Below are positions 33,771-45,778 of a DNA stretch of 64,000 nt, piece after piece. Origin of the DNA: Talpa occidentalis (Eukaryota; Chordata; Mammalia; Eulipotyphla; Talpidae); NCBI RefSeq assembly GCF_014898055.3, contig NW_023603184.1:117170615-117234614 (forward strand). Reading direction: 5' to 3'. The notes below the pieces were generated by a model. It did no database searches. It saw only the letters and a list, made by a program, of their open reading frames with translations, and was not told where the DNA came from. Within the stretch, counting starts at the first letter, position 1. Each line of letters opens with the position of its first letter. The translations under genes and the position numbers were made by a program.

Positions 33771-34560
33771 ATGATGGTAAAAATACATAAAAAATTCAAC
33801 AGGTAAATATGAAAGTGATGAAAAATAGCTGGATAGTAGGTTTGAGCAACAATAGTTATATTCCTTAAAAAATATTCACCAGAAAACCATACTAAAATCT
33901 GGCCTCACTCCATCCCTAATCCTCTATTCTCCAGTGAAAAAGCAGAAACAAATTTGATTTCCTTAGTGTTAAAAAAGAAGGTACTTAGTAACAGGACTTA
34001 TTCCAATGGAAAATATACAAGAGAAATATTTTGGCATGTAATAGCTAACCTCCAGTATGCTAAAACTGATGTCAGAGAAATTTTGACTGCCAATGTAAAG
34101 CTTTATTTTAAGGTTTCAGAAAAAAAAATCAGATGTTGAGTTATGCAGATTTTCTTAAGAATGAAATAGGCATTTCTTCTTTTGGAGTGGCTTAGTTCTG
34201 CCAAATAACTAAGTGATTTTTATGGTTCTTTTAAATTCAGTGCATGACACTGCATTGTATGACTTCTGTAGCAATCGATAGGCAATGAAATGAAATCAAA
34301 TTTAAGAAATTAATCATATCTGGTTGGTCCAAAGACTAATTTATTATAAAAAATAGTACCTGAACTTTACAGAAAGAATATGTACATAAATACTACATAG
34401 AAACAAAATATCTTTTACTTTTTTATATGCCTTGTAAAAGAATACTATCAGTTATTAATAGGTTGATAAAAAATAACACGTGCCTTATCCAGTGAGATGT
34501 AATCATTTATAAATATAGAAAATCATAACAGACTATTAAAAAATGTAAGAACAGAGCATA
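33771..34560. other. Unannotated AT-rich sequence
   Basis: Nothing recognised. Confidence 0.35.
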
Positions 34561-34564
34561 AGAG

Positions 34565-34634
34565 TAAGATGGAATCCAGAAATGAGACTAAGGGATGCCT
34601 ATTACCTTAAGATGTGTAAGTGGAATACAGGGTC
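34565..34634 (+). mobile_element. L1 3' fragment, part 1
   Basis: 'aagtggaatacagggtcaga' aligns with 'tagaatatagagaaaccaaagggtca' in the L1 at 13.6 kb. The fragment is then interrupted twice (34650-34847 and 34880-35147) and resumes at 35148. Confidence 0.55.
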
Positions 34635-34862
34635 AGATAAAAACAAGCAATCATCTTGTTAAAATGAATTCTGATTCAGATAGTGGGACATCCATTCTGC
34701 ATTTCCTTTTTTTTTAGATTTATTTATTTATACAAGCACTGGGGTACAGGCCAGAGTCGCGGGAGGGTGAGAGAATTCACCAGAGACAAAGCAGGGAACA
34801 GAACAGGCAGAAGGACCGAAGTATACTGCTGAGTGGAGCAGTGCGCGAGATAAAAACAAGCA
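34635..34862 (-). mobile_element. Templated copy of a MER5A/SINE junction with 15-bp target duplications
   Basis: Bases 34650-34847 copy 33156-33350: the tail of a MER5A-like relic, then the 3' half of the reverse SINE that interrupts it. The shared MER5A/SINE junction proves common origin after that SINE inserted. The copy is flanked by a perfect 15-bp repeat 'agataaaaacaagca' (34635-34649 and 34848-34862). There is no poly-A or poly-T tail at either edge. About 6% divergence from its source by eye. Confidence 0.85.
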
Positions 34863-34879
34863 TAAAAAATAACTCTTGA

Positions 34880-35147
34880 GGGCCATCCTGGTGACACAAG
34901 TGGTTAAGATGCAACCTATGAAGCTATCCACAGCCACTGCAGCACGAGTTCAATCCCAGGGCAGGGAGCTACCCACATGGCACAGCAGACCTCTCCTATC
35001 TCACCTGCTGCTCTGCTCCCCTCAGCAGTGTATTTCAGTCACTCTGCCTGTTCTGTTCCCCATTCTATCTCTGGTGAATCCTCTCACCCCCCACACCTCT
35101 GGCCTGCACCCCAGTTCTTATACATATAAATAAATAAATCTTTAAAA
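34880..35147 (+). mobile_element. SINE, older type, inserted in L1
   Basis: Head 'gggccatcctggtgacacaa', B-box-like 'gagttcaatcccag', 'tacatataaataaataaatc' tail. Target duplication 'ataactcttga' before and 'aaactcttgaa' after. Confidence 0.9.
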
Positions 35148-35345
35148 AAAAACTCTTGAAAGATGACTATAGACCAAAAGCATGGGGGGTGGGAGTGTGA
35201 TAACAAGGAAGGAAGGCAGCACAGTGGACTATGATGGTGAACTCTGGGTGACTTGGTGGTGGTAGCACTACCTGAGTGGGGTATCCTATATTTCCAAATA
35301 CCAACAGTAATATAATTTAATGCTATTTCAATTTAAAAAGTTAAT
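35148..35345 (+). mobile_element. L1 3' fragment, part 2 (3' UTR)
   Basis: 'cttgaaagatgactatagac' and 'cactacctgagtggggtatc', then 'caacagtaatataatttaat' and an A-rich end, parallel the 3' UTR of the L1 at 13963-14190. Confidence 0.65.
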
Positions 35346-36690
35346 TAATTAAAAAAAAGAACTGAAACTGACAAAAACCTGTAAAAGGTATATGAATTTA
35401 AATATAAAGAGATGTATTTGCCACTTTGTTCCTGAAAGAAATCTTTTAAGTGTTTTCTATGATACTGAAGAAAACATAATAGCTACTTTGTAAATAAAAT
35501 ACATTATCACAATGAAATAGAAATGAGATATGAAAAATGATAAAGGCAACTTAGTGTCATAAGGAGAAAGCTATGTGTTATTGCAAAATATAAATACCAT
35601 AGTGCACATTTAATCACAAAAATTTCTTCAGGCTGTTCTCGCTCTCCATCCATTAAACACTTTAATTTCAAAGTGAATAAAATTAAAAGAATCATATATA
35701 TATATTATATATACACATATATATGTAATAATGAGGTAAACAAACTGGGCTCTGAGCTAGATAATAGCAATGTGATAGATAAAGCTATTTATCTATTTCC
35801 TATGTGAAGGTCAAGACAACTTCTTTATTCCAAATGGGAGAAAAATGAATAAAATACACATAACTGCACTGCAAAATTATATTAAGGAGAAAATTACTTT
35901 TCAACCTTTGGCAAGTTACCTGTAGCTCATTCTTGAAGTGTAATGGCTGCTGTTTTGTAATTCCTCTGAAGTAAAGGTGTGTTCTTTCATGTATTTACTG
36001 AGATATTATTTGTGATATTTGACAGCATCTTTATTTCACATTTTGTTATCCTTTGCTGAGCTTTTGATGTGATGTGATAATTTGATTTTCTCTTATTTGT
36101 TTTCATAAATAAATTTGTATATTTTTCCAAGAGTTGCAAATTGGGGTAAATTCTCTGGGTTACTTAAAGTTGAATGAATCCTGGGAAGTCAACAACACTT
36201 ATTAAATCTTTGAAGTTAAAAACATGACATGTAATGTGTATGAAAAATTGCTTTTCCAGGCGTAATCTGTAGTGACAGGCAAGGATCACATAGTAAATCC
36301 ACATTATCATTATCAGGAGGACAACAGGAATGTATTATATCTGATATCAAAAAATGATACTTTAAAATTAACCTTGCTACTTTGGCACTGATTTTCTACT
36401 TCATCACAACGAGGGAATCCTTAAGATTCGAAGACTGTATCAATTGTTATTATCAACTAAAACTTACTCCCTTAAAATCAATAATCTTGTTTATAAACTA
36501 GTTCTCCAAGTTATTGCAAATAATGATGATGTTTTGAACAAGCTAATGGTCACAGGAATGTTAATCAATTTTCCTACTTGGAAAAAATGTGCCCTTTATT
36601 CAATATTGAGCTGGTTCATTTGTAGACTGACTTAATTTTGATTCAGCAGGATTATGAGAAATAAGAAAATGTTTGAATTTTCAACTCACT
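35346..36690. other. Unannotated AT-rich sequence
   Basis: Includes a palindromic TA-rich run at 35693-35730. No gene recognised. Confidence 0.35.
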
Positions 36691-37270
36691 TCTATCTGTT
36701 GTGACATTTTGTTCTTTCATTCCATCATTTCCATTAGTTTGCCAACTGGCACTGACAGGAGTGTAAAACTACTGCAAATTTGTTACTTCAGCAGTACTCT
36801 GCCTGCCAAGAACTGATCAGCTGCTCCTCTCAATGCACCTTTCACTCTTTCCTAACTAAAACAGTCTGAGCCCACAGGCTGCTGGGTAATCAATCTCATC
36901 CAGCCGTATCTGAATTTAATCACCTGACTCCCACCACTTTAAGATAAACATGCATGAATGCAATCATTATGAAAATGAATGTCTAGTCTGAAAATTGGAG
37001 GAGGTGTGGGGTATGGGACCCCAGGGGCAAGCTCTCGTACTCTTTTCTATTTATGGCTTCATTTGAACTGATTTATCAATTTCTTTCTCAACTCCCCTAT
37101 CTCAGCAGTTATTAACTGCATTGCCTTTCCTTAACCTGAGAATGCAGCCATGCTTTTCCCTATTGAAGACATTATAATGGGGCTCTGTGGGTCACCTGAC
37201 AAGGAGCTGGCACAAGTGATGAATGCATACTGCATCCTTGCTTCTGTAGATCTGGATGTTTCGTGCCTTC
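36690..37270. other. Repeat-free unique block
   Basis: About 580 bp with higher complexity than its surroundings and no recognised transposon. It contains 'ccaactggcactgacaggag', 'aactgatcagctgctcctct' and 'cataatgattgc'-like text on one or other strand. No open frame longer than about 60 codons. Possible conserved non-coding element. Confidence 0.3.
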
Positions 37271-38440
37271 TCTGGGTCAAATTAGGGCCTTTGAGATTAA
37301 TATCTGGATCCCCCACACAGTTGTGAAACTGCCAGGATCTTCTAGATGGAAAAGATCAGCAAGTATTTCAAATTTATATAGTCAACCTCAGAGAAGCAGA
37401 CTGAACACTTATAAAAATTTTCAGATGACAGAAAACACGAATAAGCAGGTAGAAAATGGGTTTCTTGGCTGACACTTGGCAAATGGAGTTTAAACAGGGA
37501 AGGACAGAGAGTAATTCATATTGATCATAAACTAAAAGGAAACAGCTATGTTCTTCTAGTATTTTAAACTTTGTCACAAGTCATGGGTACCTCCTTTTTC
37601 CCCATAATTCATCCTCAGTGACCAACAAGCACTTCCCTTTCAAAGAATAGATATAAGTCAATCTAGAGCTGACTTGCACTTTGCATGATAGTGCCCTATT
37701 TATTTGTTTGTTTGTTTGTTTGTTTATTTATAATATGCCCATAATTAACTGTTCTCCAACAACTACAAGGGTCTTATATACTCTGGAAGGATGTATGACA
37801 AACTTCTCATAAAAGAGGCATTGATTAATAGTAAAGCATACAATAGGTCACTGCCATTTTGTTCCAAACAAAATCATTTATAAAAGATTACATCAGATTT
37901 TTTTTTTAAAGTCATTTCATTCAGAAGGGGAAACATTTGAAAACCAGTGTGTCTTGAACGTTTGAGAAATTTCTCTCCATTCCTTAGACCTAAATGAATA
38001 TTGTTTTAAACCAGAAGTTAGGTCTTAAAATATACAGAGGATATATGCAAATAATAAGTACATAAAATTTTATATTTTCTGTAAGCTATTATAGAAGGAA
38101 AGTTCATCTATGAGCTAAAAAAAAATCCACCACAAGTAATTAAAAATTATACTTCATATTTTTTACAAATAAACACTATAAAAATATAAATGTCCTTGTA
38201 TGATAATTAATGATGTATTGACTGTGTCCTGTATACATTTTTTTAAAGCATTAATTTGTAAAGTCACTAAGAATATCCTTAAATTTAAATGCCAACTATT
38301 CATTTCATTTACGTTCAAGAAAAAGTAAGAGTATTAAGAGTAATAAAATTATGTTTTTTCAAAATACCCATAAACATAGATATATCTACCACAAATTGCA
38401 TGAGAATGAAAAAATTCAGCCAGCCTTTCAGATATTTGAA
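37271..38440. other. Unannotated sequence with TTTG microsatellite
   Basis: A (TTTG)n tract lies at about 37700-37725. No gene recognised; frames of 60-69 codons are unsupported. Confidence 0.35.
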
Positions 38441-38444
38441 AAAT

Positions 38445-38665
38445 AAAGAATAACCTTCCTCCAAACCAAGAAACAAAGCTGTTTACTAGAGGGAAGGGGG
38501 TACATGGAGGAAAGGGAGGAGGGGGTCAATTGGATAGTGAGGATGGTAACTAGACCGTTGGTGGTGGACAGGGAGTGGCATATACATTTGTGAAAGTGTG
38601 CAGTGTACTCCTAAAACTTATACAGCATTGTAAATCAATGTTATCTCAAGAAAAAAGATTAAGGA
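38445..38665 (+). mobile_element. L1 3' end
   Basis: 'gtgtgcagtgtactcctaaa' and 'acttatacagcattgtaaat' with 'caatgttatctcaa' and an A-rich end are the classic terminus of an L1 3' UTR. Preceded by a G-rich block at 38488-38526, common in L1 3' UTRs. Confidence 0.8.
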
Positions 38666-39210
38666 GGGAAAGGTAAGATACTTGTAAACCAGTGTTTAAA
38701 AAATACCACATTTTCATTTTCTGAAATAATTTTTATCTTCATTCATTACATTTAGTTGAATATTACCTTAGGCATAAAATAAGTCCTTAATATGCTATGC
38801 TAATTAATTAGGTGATGAGAAAAATTTATAATCTGAACCAATCTGAATAATTTACCATTTCTTTTCTATGGAAATGTTCTCAATTGTGAATACATTTGCC
38901 AAGTCTATATGACAGCCTGGATAACAAAGAAAATGCTGTAAATTATTCAAGTATTTCAAAACACTTATTTGTATGAAATATTAGGGGATATAATTCAGAA
39001 AAAAAGCAGGAAAATTTAGAGAAGAATGATGCAAGGGGACACCTAAAACCGCCAGCCTCCAACTGAAGATGGCTGCTTCTTCAGGTTTCAAGTTCCGGCT
39101 TGATACACTCTAGATCCTGCCATGCTAATTACATTTGAGACAAAAGAAAAAGACACACTTGTAACTAACACATTAAACTATTTGGTATTGTAAGTCATGA
39201 CTGTGGTGCC
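38666..39210. other. Unannotated AT-rich sequence
   Basis: Nothing recognised. Confidence 0.35.
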
Positions 39211-39214
39211 TTTC

Positions 39215-39345
39215 CTTCATAACTATGTTAGTAGGGTAAACTGAGGCTTGGAGAGGTTATAACAACCCAAAGATGTTAAAACCCAACTTGACTAATCTCC
39301 AAAGCTCATCCTCTGTCACAACATGGCACTATTGCCCCACATATA
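39215..39345 (-). repeat. MIR-type SINE relic
   Basis: 'aaactgaggcttggagaggt' followed by 'tataacaacccaaagatgtt' and 'aaaacccaacttgac' matches the MIR antisense order ('gaaactgaggcacagagaggttaagtaacttgcccaagg'). Confidence 0.55.
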
Positions 39346-40490
39346 AAGAAACACTAGTTTTGGCTGCTTTTAAAAATGATTGCTCCCACTTTAGGCAATT
39401 ATATTACTAATTTTTCCTTTGTATTTCCATTTATTTCTATAAGGAGAGGAGTAATTCTTGCTTTATGTTTTTAAATTTTTTTGTTTTACTAAATAATTTA
39501 AAACAACTATACTCAGTTATGTGGTGAGTCTGTGAAGTATCCCTATTGTGACGGCTGAAATGCTAAGCACATGAAGGAAATTAGATGCACCGAGCAACCC
39601 TTTCCTCCACCAGGCTTTCTGATAGATGAGTGTCTGCAACTCCTCACTCAGCCTTGAGAGACTCTAGTGCTCTAATAGCATCTCAATTGCCTTGGACCTT
39701 TTCTAAATGATTCTTTATCAGCAAGGAGAAAGAAAAATTTACTGGACCTTACTGTTCATCAAGATATCATTTTATAAATGCTTACAGAAAATCACATATT
39801 GACTAACAATACAGCAAATTATACAGGGTTCATTAAATATCACAAGTCACCTAATTCATAGCTGTTATCTGTGTGAATTCTTAATGGTGTTAGTATATTT
39901 CCCCTTCTGACTGTAAGTGCTGTGTGCCTCTCCTGCCTTCTCCCCTGAATCCAAACTGTAAAAATTACTCATTTAGGGAACATTCAAGAAATCAACAATG
40001 CAGTTGCTTGTTTGTTCATTTAAACTAGATTATAGGTCCCTCTATTAAAAATTTTGGAGAAATCTGTGACTTGCTGGCATGGAACAATTATTTAGGGCAA
40101 TTGCTGAACTTTGTGCTAGGGCATGACAAGAATAGAACCTATGTTTAAACTCAAAAATCAGACAAAGGTACAATTCTGTAGCTGTAACTTTGTTTTACAT
40201 TAATTGAAATATCTGATCCTTTTAACTTTTAACTTAAGTCCTAACTATGCTTGTTCAAAAAATCCTAGGCAGGCACACTTAGTAATAGTAAATATTTGTA
40301 TGTTATTCCTCCTTCTTTCAGGAGTCTGAACTTTACAAAACCCCCTAAAACTGCAAGGAGAGTTTTCTACCCAACACAAATTATACTTTTAGATTCTAAT
40401 CTTAATTGTAATGATGATGTCATATGTACATATGCTTTGGCAACCCATTAATTTAAAGTTTTGAGATATACAGGTCTGAGCTGCTTTGTA
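39346..40490. other. Unannotated sequence
   Basis: Nothing recognised. Confidence 0.35.
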
Positions 40491-40494
40491 GCAA

Positions 40495-40730
40495 TTTTTT
40501 TTTTTTTAATTGAGACAACATTGGTTTACAAAGTTGTTTGAGTTAGAGGTACAGGATCTCCCCCTTCAGGTGTCATTATCCTACCACACCCACTATCAAA
40601 ACACCCACAGTTCTCCATTAGAATCTACAGTTCTTCCCAACCCCCTCCTCCACTATGGTAGCTTTAGTTCTACAGTCAGATTTCAGATTTCTAGGGTTTG
40701 TTATTGCTTTGGCTTTATATGACCCTTTAT
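40495..40730 (-). mobile_element. L1 3' end
   Basis: Read in reverse, it runs 'aaccctagaaatctgaaatc', 'ggtaggataatgacacctga', 'gggggagatcctgtacctct' and 'aaaccaatgttgtctcaatt', then a 14-base A tail (the T-run at 40496-40508). The same 'aaccctagaaatctgactgt' occurs in the L1-linked stretch at 52490. A 70-codon plus-strand frame over it is chance. Confidence 0.75.
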
Positions 40731-41310
40731 TTTATTTCGTTATTATATAATTCTACTGTGGAGAATAGTGATGTGATTCATATTTCCAAACTTCATTTAC
40801 GACTACTACCTTAGATTTCAGATCATTGCACTTTTTACTCGTTTATATAAAGTTTAACCTTCCTCTAATTAAAATTAAGTCCAAATAAATTGCATGTCAC
40901 AAATGCTTATTTTTACTTTGCTATATAAATTAAGTGCCTTTTCAAAGAGTTAAAAATGCTATTTTTACTCAGTATCTATACATAATATTTTTTCATTTTC
41001 CTAAATCAATTTTAAAAATATTTAAGAAGTGACATACAACATAACAACCAAATATTAGCATAATATAACACTATTTCTAGTTTTTACTTTGATTATTGAC
41101 AAATATTCTAATAAATTGCTCTAACCTTCAAATTTACATTTAATACTACCTACAATAAACATGCCTAAATAGGTTTTCCCTTATAAATTACTGAACAATT
41201 AGATATAATATTCTGACAAAAGAAAGACTATGCTAAAAATGAATACTTGAATTTACAGAATAAAAAGTTAACTTTAAAACATGCTGACTTCTTAACTGAA
41301 GGGGGGTGAA
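40731..41310. other. Unannotated AT-rich sequence
   Basis: Nothing recognised. Confidence 0.35.
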
Positions 41311-41314
41311 ATGA

Positions 41315-41835
41315 TATACCAACAAACATTAATTTTTTAAAAAAGTGTCATTTATCCATAAGTTTTCATAAATTTTCTAAAAACAAAAACTCTAGGACCT
41401 ACCTGGTGGCTCATGGGGTTAAGTCTCAGCACTATGAAACTATCTGCAGCCACTGCAGCATGAGTTCGATCCCTGCCAGGGAGCTACCCACATGGTGCAG
41501 CAGACCTCTCCTGACTCGCCCACTGCTCCCCTCTGCAGTGTATTTCAATAGATCTTCTTGTTCTGCTCCCCACTCTGTCTCAGGTGAATCCTCTCACCCC
41601 CCCAATATCTCTGGCCTACACCCCAGTTCTTGAATGCATGAATAAATAAATCTTATAAAAACCCAAAAACCCTAATATTAAAATATTACACCTGATGTTC
41701 ACATAGGTCACTTGACCTAATTTAAATGCAATTGCATAATTTTCTGTAAATATGCAACAAATAGAGGCAAAGTGTCTATAAGCAATTTAGATTTTATTGC
41801 ATTGTAACTTGTAATCCTAGACAAACAGATATATT
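41315..41835 (+). repeat. Diverged duplicate unit, copy 1 (holds a SINE)
   Basis: Sequence outside the SINE matches 43029-43530: 'ttttttaaaaaagtgtcatt', then 'ccctaatattaaaatattac', 'cacttgacctaatttaaatg', 'tttagattttattgcattgt'. I estimate 75-80% identity by eye. The family is unknown to me. Confidence 0.8.
41394..41657 (+). mobile_element. SINE, older type
   Basis: Head 'aggacctacctggtggctca', B-box-like 'gagttcgatccctgccag', 'catgaataaataaatcttat' tail. A short imperfect target duplication near 'aaaactct' and 'aaaccct' borders it. Absent from the matching place in copy 2. Confidence 0.9.
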
Positions 41836-43028
41836 TTAATTTTGTGCAGCTGACTTTTAATAAAAAAGAAAGTGCTGGGGTAGTCAGCATTAGTAAGGCT
41901 GTACGTTTGAATATGCCAGAAGCTTATCAGGTATAATATGTTAATTTTTTTCTAATAGTGTAATGAAGTCTGAAGCTTCCAGAGAGATGTGACTCTGATA
42001 ATGGGCCTGTTTAAAACAACATTAAGAAAACCTTGATTATGGGTTGCTCAGCAGCTTCCAAATGGTAAAGGAGAAAGCAATTTCTTCATAGGAGGTTGTT
42101 GCTTACAGAAAATGCATTTCCATTCCAAGTGCTACAGCAGCACATTTCCTCATCCCCCAGGAGGTAGCAGAATTCTCCAGTGTCACAGGGGTGCAGATGG
42201 TGCATTCTGGGTGATTTGTGTATCTGATATATATTGCCACAGTATAGCTTTCAATAGACACATATTTCCTCTGGGACATTCCTGGGCGCCCCATATGTGT
42301 GCGTTGAGCACAGAGTAATCTTAACCTGTTCTGGCCTGAGGCTCCTAAATTAAGTATTTTAGCCTTGGTGCCAGTTTTATTTCTGTGTTCCTAGCTGGGC
42401 CAAATTCGATAATGCTACTAGGAATTCTGGGATCCTCATGCAGGCATTATAATCAGCTCCTTGAGAGTTCCCAACTGTATATTCTGGATCAGGTTTTTTA
42501 ATGACTTCCAATTGGAATTGGTACCTCTAGTCATCTTGAAAATACAACCCAGTGGCAAATTTTTAATATATGATGAGAAAGTGAAATAAGCTGGCACTTT
42601 TTACCAACATGTAAAAAAAGAAAAAGTATTATCCTTAAAGCAATGACTTCTAGCCATGATGTAGGCAGTCCTTGGGTTATCAAAGGAAAATAACTCTTTT
42701 AGAGCAATGTATTATAATGCTGTAGCTCATGTCATCCTAAAAAATAACTCCTATGCGGTTAGACAAGAATTCAAAAACTCATTTGTTTTTACATTTCAAT
42801 TTTATGTGCATTGTGATTTCAAAAACGTTAAAATATAGTAATGTAGAATTAAAGAAATATGATTAAGAATGTGCCAACATTGCTCCAGAATTGCTCAGTT
42901 GAGTTCATCTTACTGTGTACATCTATGGGACTGTGATCCTTTTCAATATCCTTGTAGGAATAACGGGAAATATCAAAGCACACCACATTGTATCATCTAT
43001 ATTGTGCACAGTGTGTAATTGTTTGCTT
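41836..43028. other. Spacer between the two duplicate units
   Basis: Unique sequence; nothing recognised. Two opposite-strand frames of 63 and 68 codons at 42103-42318 are unsupported. Confidence 0.35.
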
Positions 43029-43530
43029 TACCAACAGTCACTCATTTTTTTAAAAAAGTGTTATTTATTCATAACTGTTTTTGTAGCTTTTCTGAAAGAG
43101 AAAAAAAAAACCCTAATATTAAAATACTACATCTGATGCTAACATAACTCACATGACCTAATTTAAAGCAACTGCATGGGGGCCTCCCCTGGTGGCGCAG
43201 GAGTTGAGCGCTGGGCTGCGAAGCTGCCCGCAGCCTCTGCAGCGCCAGTTCGATCCCTGGCCACCGGCGAGGGTCCCACATGGAGCGCAGACCTCTCCTG
43301 CCATGCCCTCAGCAGTGTCTTTCCTCGGTCTGCCTGTTCTGTTCCCCACTCTGGCTCTGGTGAATTCTCTCATCCTCCCGCACTTCTAAATGTACCCAGC
43401 GCTTGTATAAATAAATAAATAAATCTTAAAAAAAATAAAGTAACTGTATTGTTTTATCTAAATATTTAACAGAGTCAAAGTGTTCATAAGCACTTTAGAT
43501 TTTGCTGCATTGTGATTTGTAATCTTAAAA
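43029..43530 (+). repeat. Diverged duplicate unit, copy 2 (holds a SINE)
   Basis: Matches copy 1 at 41315-41835 across 'tttttttaaaaaagtgttat', 'ccctaatattaaaatactac', 'cacatgacctaatttaaagc' and 'tttagattttgctgcattgt'. Its SINE sits at a different point from the SINE in copy 1, so the duplication came before both insertions. Confidence 0.8.
43179..43434 (+). mobile_element. SINE, young type, with internal deletion
   Basis: Head 'gggcctcccctggtggcgca', B-box-like 'agttcgatccctgg', tail 'gtataaataaataaataaat'. Target duplication 'aaagcaactgcat' and 'aaagtaactgtat'. About 15 bases of the 'cgcccgctgctcccct' block are missing near 43303. Confidence 0.93.
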
Positions 43531-44835
43531 AAGTAAAATTGTTATTTAATACTATTACATTATTGTTTTTATTACTATTATTACTATTCCAATGTATGGA
43601 ATCTTTTTTCCAGGGAAAGAGAAAATTAAAAAATCATTACTATTTTTTCCTTCTAGATTGAGGGTATAAAATAAAAGCTTAAATTCAATAAATATAAAAT
43701 TGGGAACTCAGATTTTCCCCCAAGTTTTATTATGCTATGCCAATATTTCTTGGGCTTCCTTTGTTTTTTGAAGATAATCTTCACAATTTTAAACTTACAC
43801 TTAAATTTTAAACACTTCACATTATGTTTTAAAAGAATTTTTAAAAACAAATTGTACCTACTAACTAAACTCAGTATATCATGACCTATTAATTCAGCAA
43901 TTATAATCCATCTTTAATTGGATTAGCTATAATTACAATTAAATGATTCTCTGAATCATAAAAGGTTAAATACAAGTCATTTTCCATTAAGAGACTTAAA
44001 TATGAGTTGATGTTAGTACAAAAGGAAAGATACATCATCCTAAAGTTGTTAAGCCTTTTCTCTATTTTCACAGTGAACTTCCTTTGTTTCTTATTAACAC
44101 TACAACCTATTGTCTTTGAAAAAATAATTTTTATCATTTATAATTTGTATAATACAATCAATACATGCTTATAAGTGTGAAATAAGATTTTTTCCCTTCT
44201 ATTCATGCGATGTTTCCATTTAAATTGAGTGTGTGGTGGTGGTATTACTGAGAGGAGGAGGAAAATTGTGAAGACCTTCATAGTCTACATATAAATAGAT
44301 TCATCATTCTTTGGGAATTATTTTTTCTTCTCTCTCTTTCTCTCTCACACACACACACTTATTATATCATTTTAACACCATTTTTTTAACTGATATTTTC
44401 CCTTTGGAAATAAGTCATTCAAAGATGAAAACTTAACTTTACACTGATCAAAAAAATTCTAATCACAGGGCCTTTCATCAAAAAGGTAATACATTATTGT
44501 ATTGAATCACTAAGTTCAAATAGTTTGTAAGCAAAACCCTTGATTTCTTATTTAGGCATTTGGAATGAATTACATCATTTGAGAAACTATGGAGGAGGGA
44601 TAAAAATTAAAGAGAAAAATACCTATAAGAAATGATTAAATGAATTTCTACAACATGCCATTTACTTCAATTGCACAGTATTGTTAAGGATGAAGTATAT
44701 ATCAGAACTGCCTCCTCACTAGGAGCATAGGATAAGTCTCCCATCATCTATTGTATAAAGTAGTATCTAATCAGGAATATATAAAAGCATGGGTGTACTT
44801 TTCTTGTGTTATATTTGGAGGTTAGTAGAAGGAGA
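43531..44835. other. Unannotated AT-rich sequence with CT/CA microsatellite
   Basis: A (CT)n then (CA)n tract at about 44328-44360. No gene recognised. Confidence 0.4.
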
Positions 44836-44839
44836 AGAG

Positions 44840-45290
44840 GAGAGATGACATGTAACCAAGTTACATAAGGAAGAATTCATGAGGGTGGGGTAACCCAGAG
44901 ATTTAAAGCAAGAATTATAACAGGAAAATGAAGGTAAATGGCAAATCAAGTGGAAGAAAGAGTATGAACAAAGGCCTGGGACAGAAAATTCCAGGGACTA
45001 ACACACAGTCCCACTGAATTAGAGTGTGGACTATACAGAGTCTAGAAAAGAAAGGAAAGGAAAGTCTAGAAAGGATGGTTGACGTGATATTATAAAGATC
45101 CCAAATGCCAGTTCAAGTTCAAATCAAGGGGGAATTTCCAGTGAGGGAATGGTATAATTAGGAACAGTCTTAGGTCAATTTTAGGTCAATTTATAGAGTT
45201 AGAATTTTTGGGAGAAGGGAGAACAGGAATATGGTGGTAGTTAGTTATGGTCTTTAGCAGTGGAAAGTTTCTCAGAGAGAAATAAAGCTG
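44840..45290 (-). repeat. L2-type LINE relic
   Basis: 'gaacaaaggcctgggacaga' and 'ggagaagaggagagatgaca', followed by text such as 'gaatggtataattaggaac', resemble L2 antisense blocks ('gcaaaggccctgaggcagg', 'ggagtgacatgatc'). Contains a short AAAGG repeat at 45047-45063 and a tandem 'ttaggtcaattt' duplication at about 45171-45193. Confidence 0.45.
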
Positions 45291-45602
45291 AATGAGTCAG
45301 AATTCATGAAAAGTCTCAGATGCTTACATATTACACACTGAGTATGATCGGTAACATTTTTTTAAACACTGGCAATTTTAACATTGGAAGTAAGTTATCT
45401 TACAAGTATCAGAATATTTGTTAGAATGTAACCATGTCTAAGATATAGATGATTTCCTGTCTAAAGCCATTCTACTATGCGGAAAGAAGATATACTTCTG
45501 CTCAGAAACTTGTAATTTTAATAGATTATATCTGAGTTGAGTGGTGCAAGTATAAAACTCTGTGGATTGCTTCCCAGTCAGAAGACAGGGATGATGTTTT
45601 AA

Positions 45603-45778
45603 AACAGTGGTTTGCAAACTCTTGTGGGCTAGAGAATCACTTCCAGAGCTGTTGAAACATAAATTGTTGAGATTCACTTTCAGAATTTCTGATACTGTAG
45701 GTGTGGGATAGGACTCTGAACTTATATTTCCAGTAAGTACATATGTGATGCTAATGTTATATTGCACAAATCACACAA
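45603..45778 (+). mobile_element. MER5A-like hAT non-autonomous relic
   Basis: 'acagtggtttgcaaactctt', 'gagaatcacttccagagctg', 'gaatttctgatactgtaggt' and 'gtgatgctaatgttatattg' follow MER5A from its terminal inverted repeat onward. The 3' TIR is decayed. The 109-codon minus-strand frame at 45438-45767 overlaps it and is not a gene. Confidence 0.75.

Noticed and set aside
45438..45767. 109-codon minus-strand frame
   Set aside because: Most of it is antisense to a MER5A-like relic, and it shows no domain.
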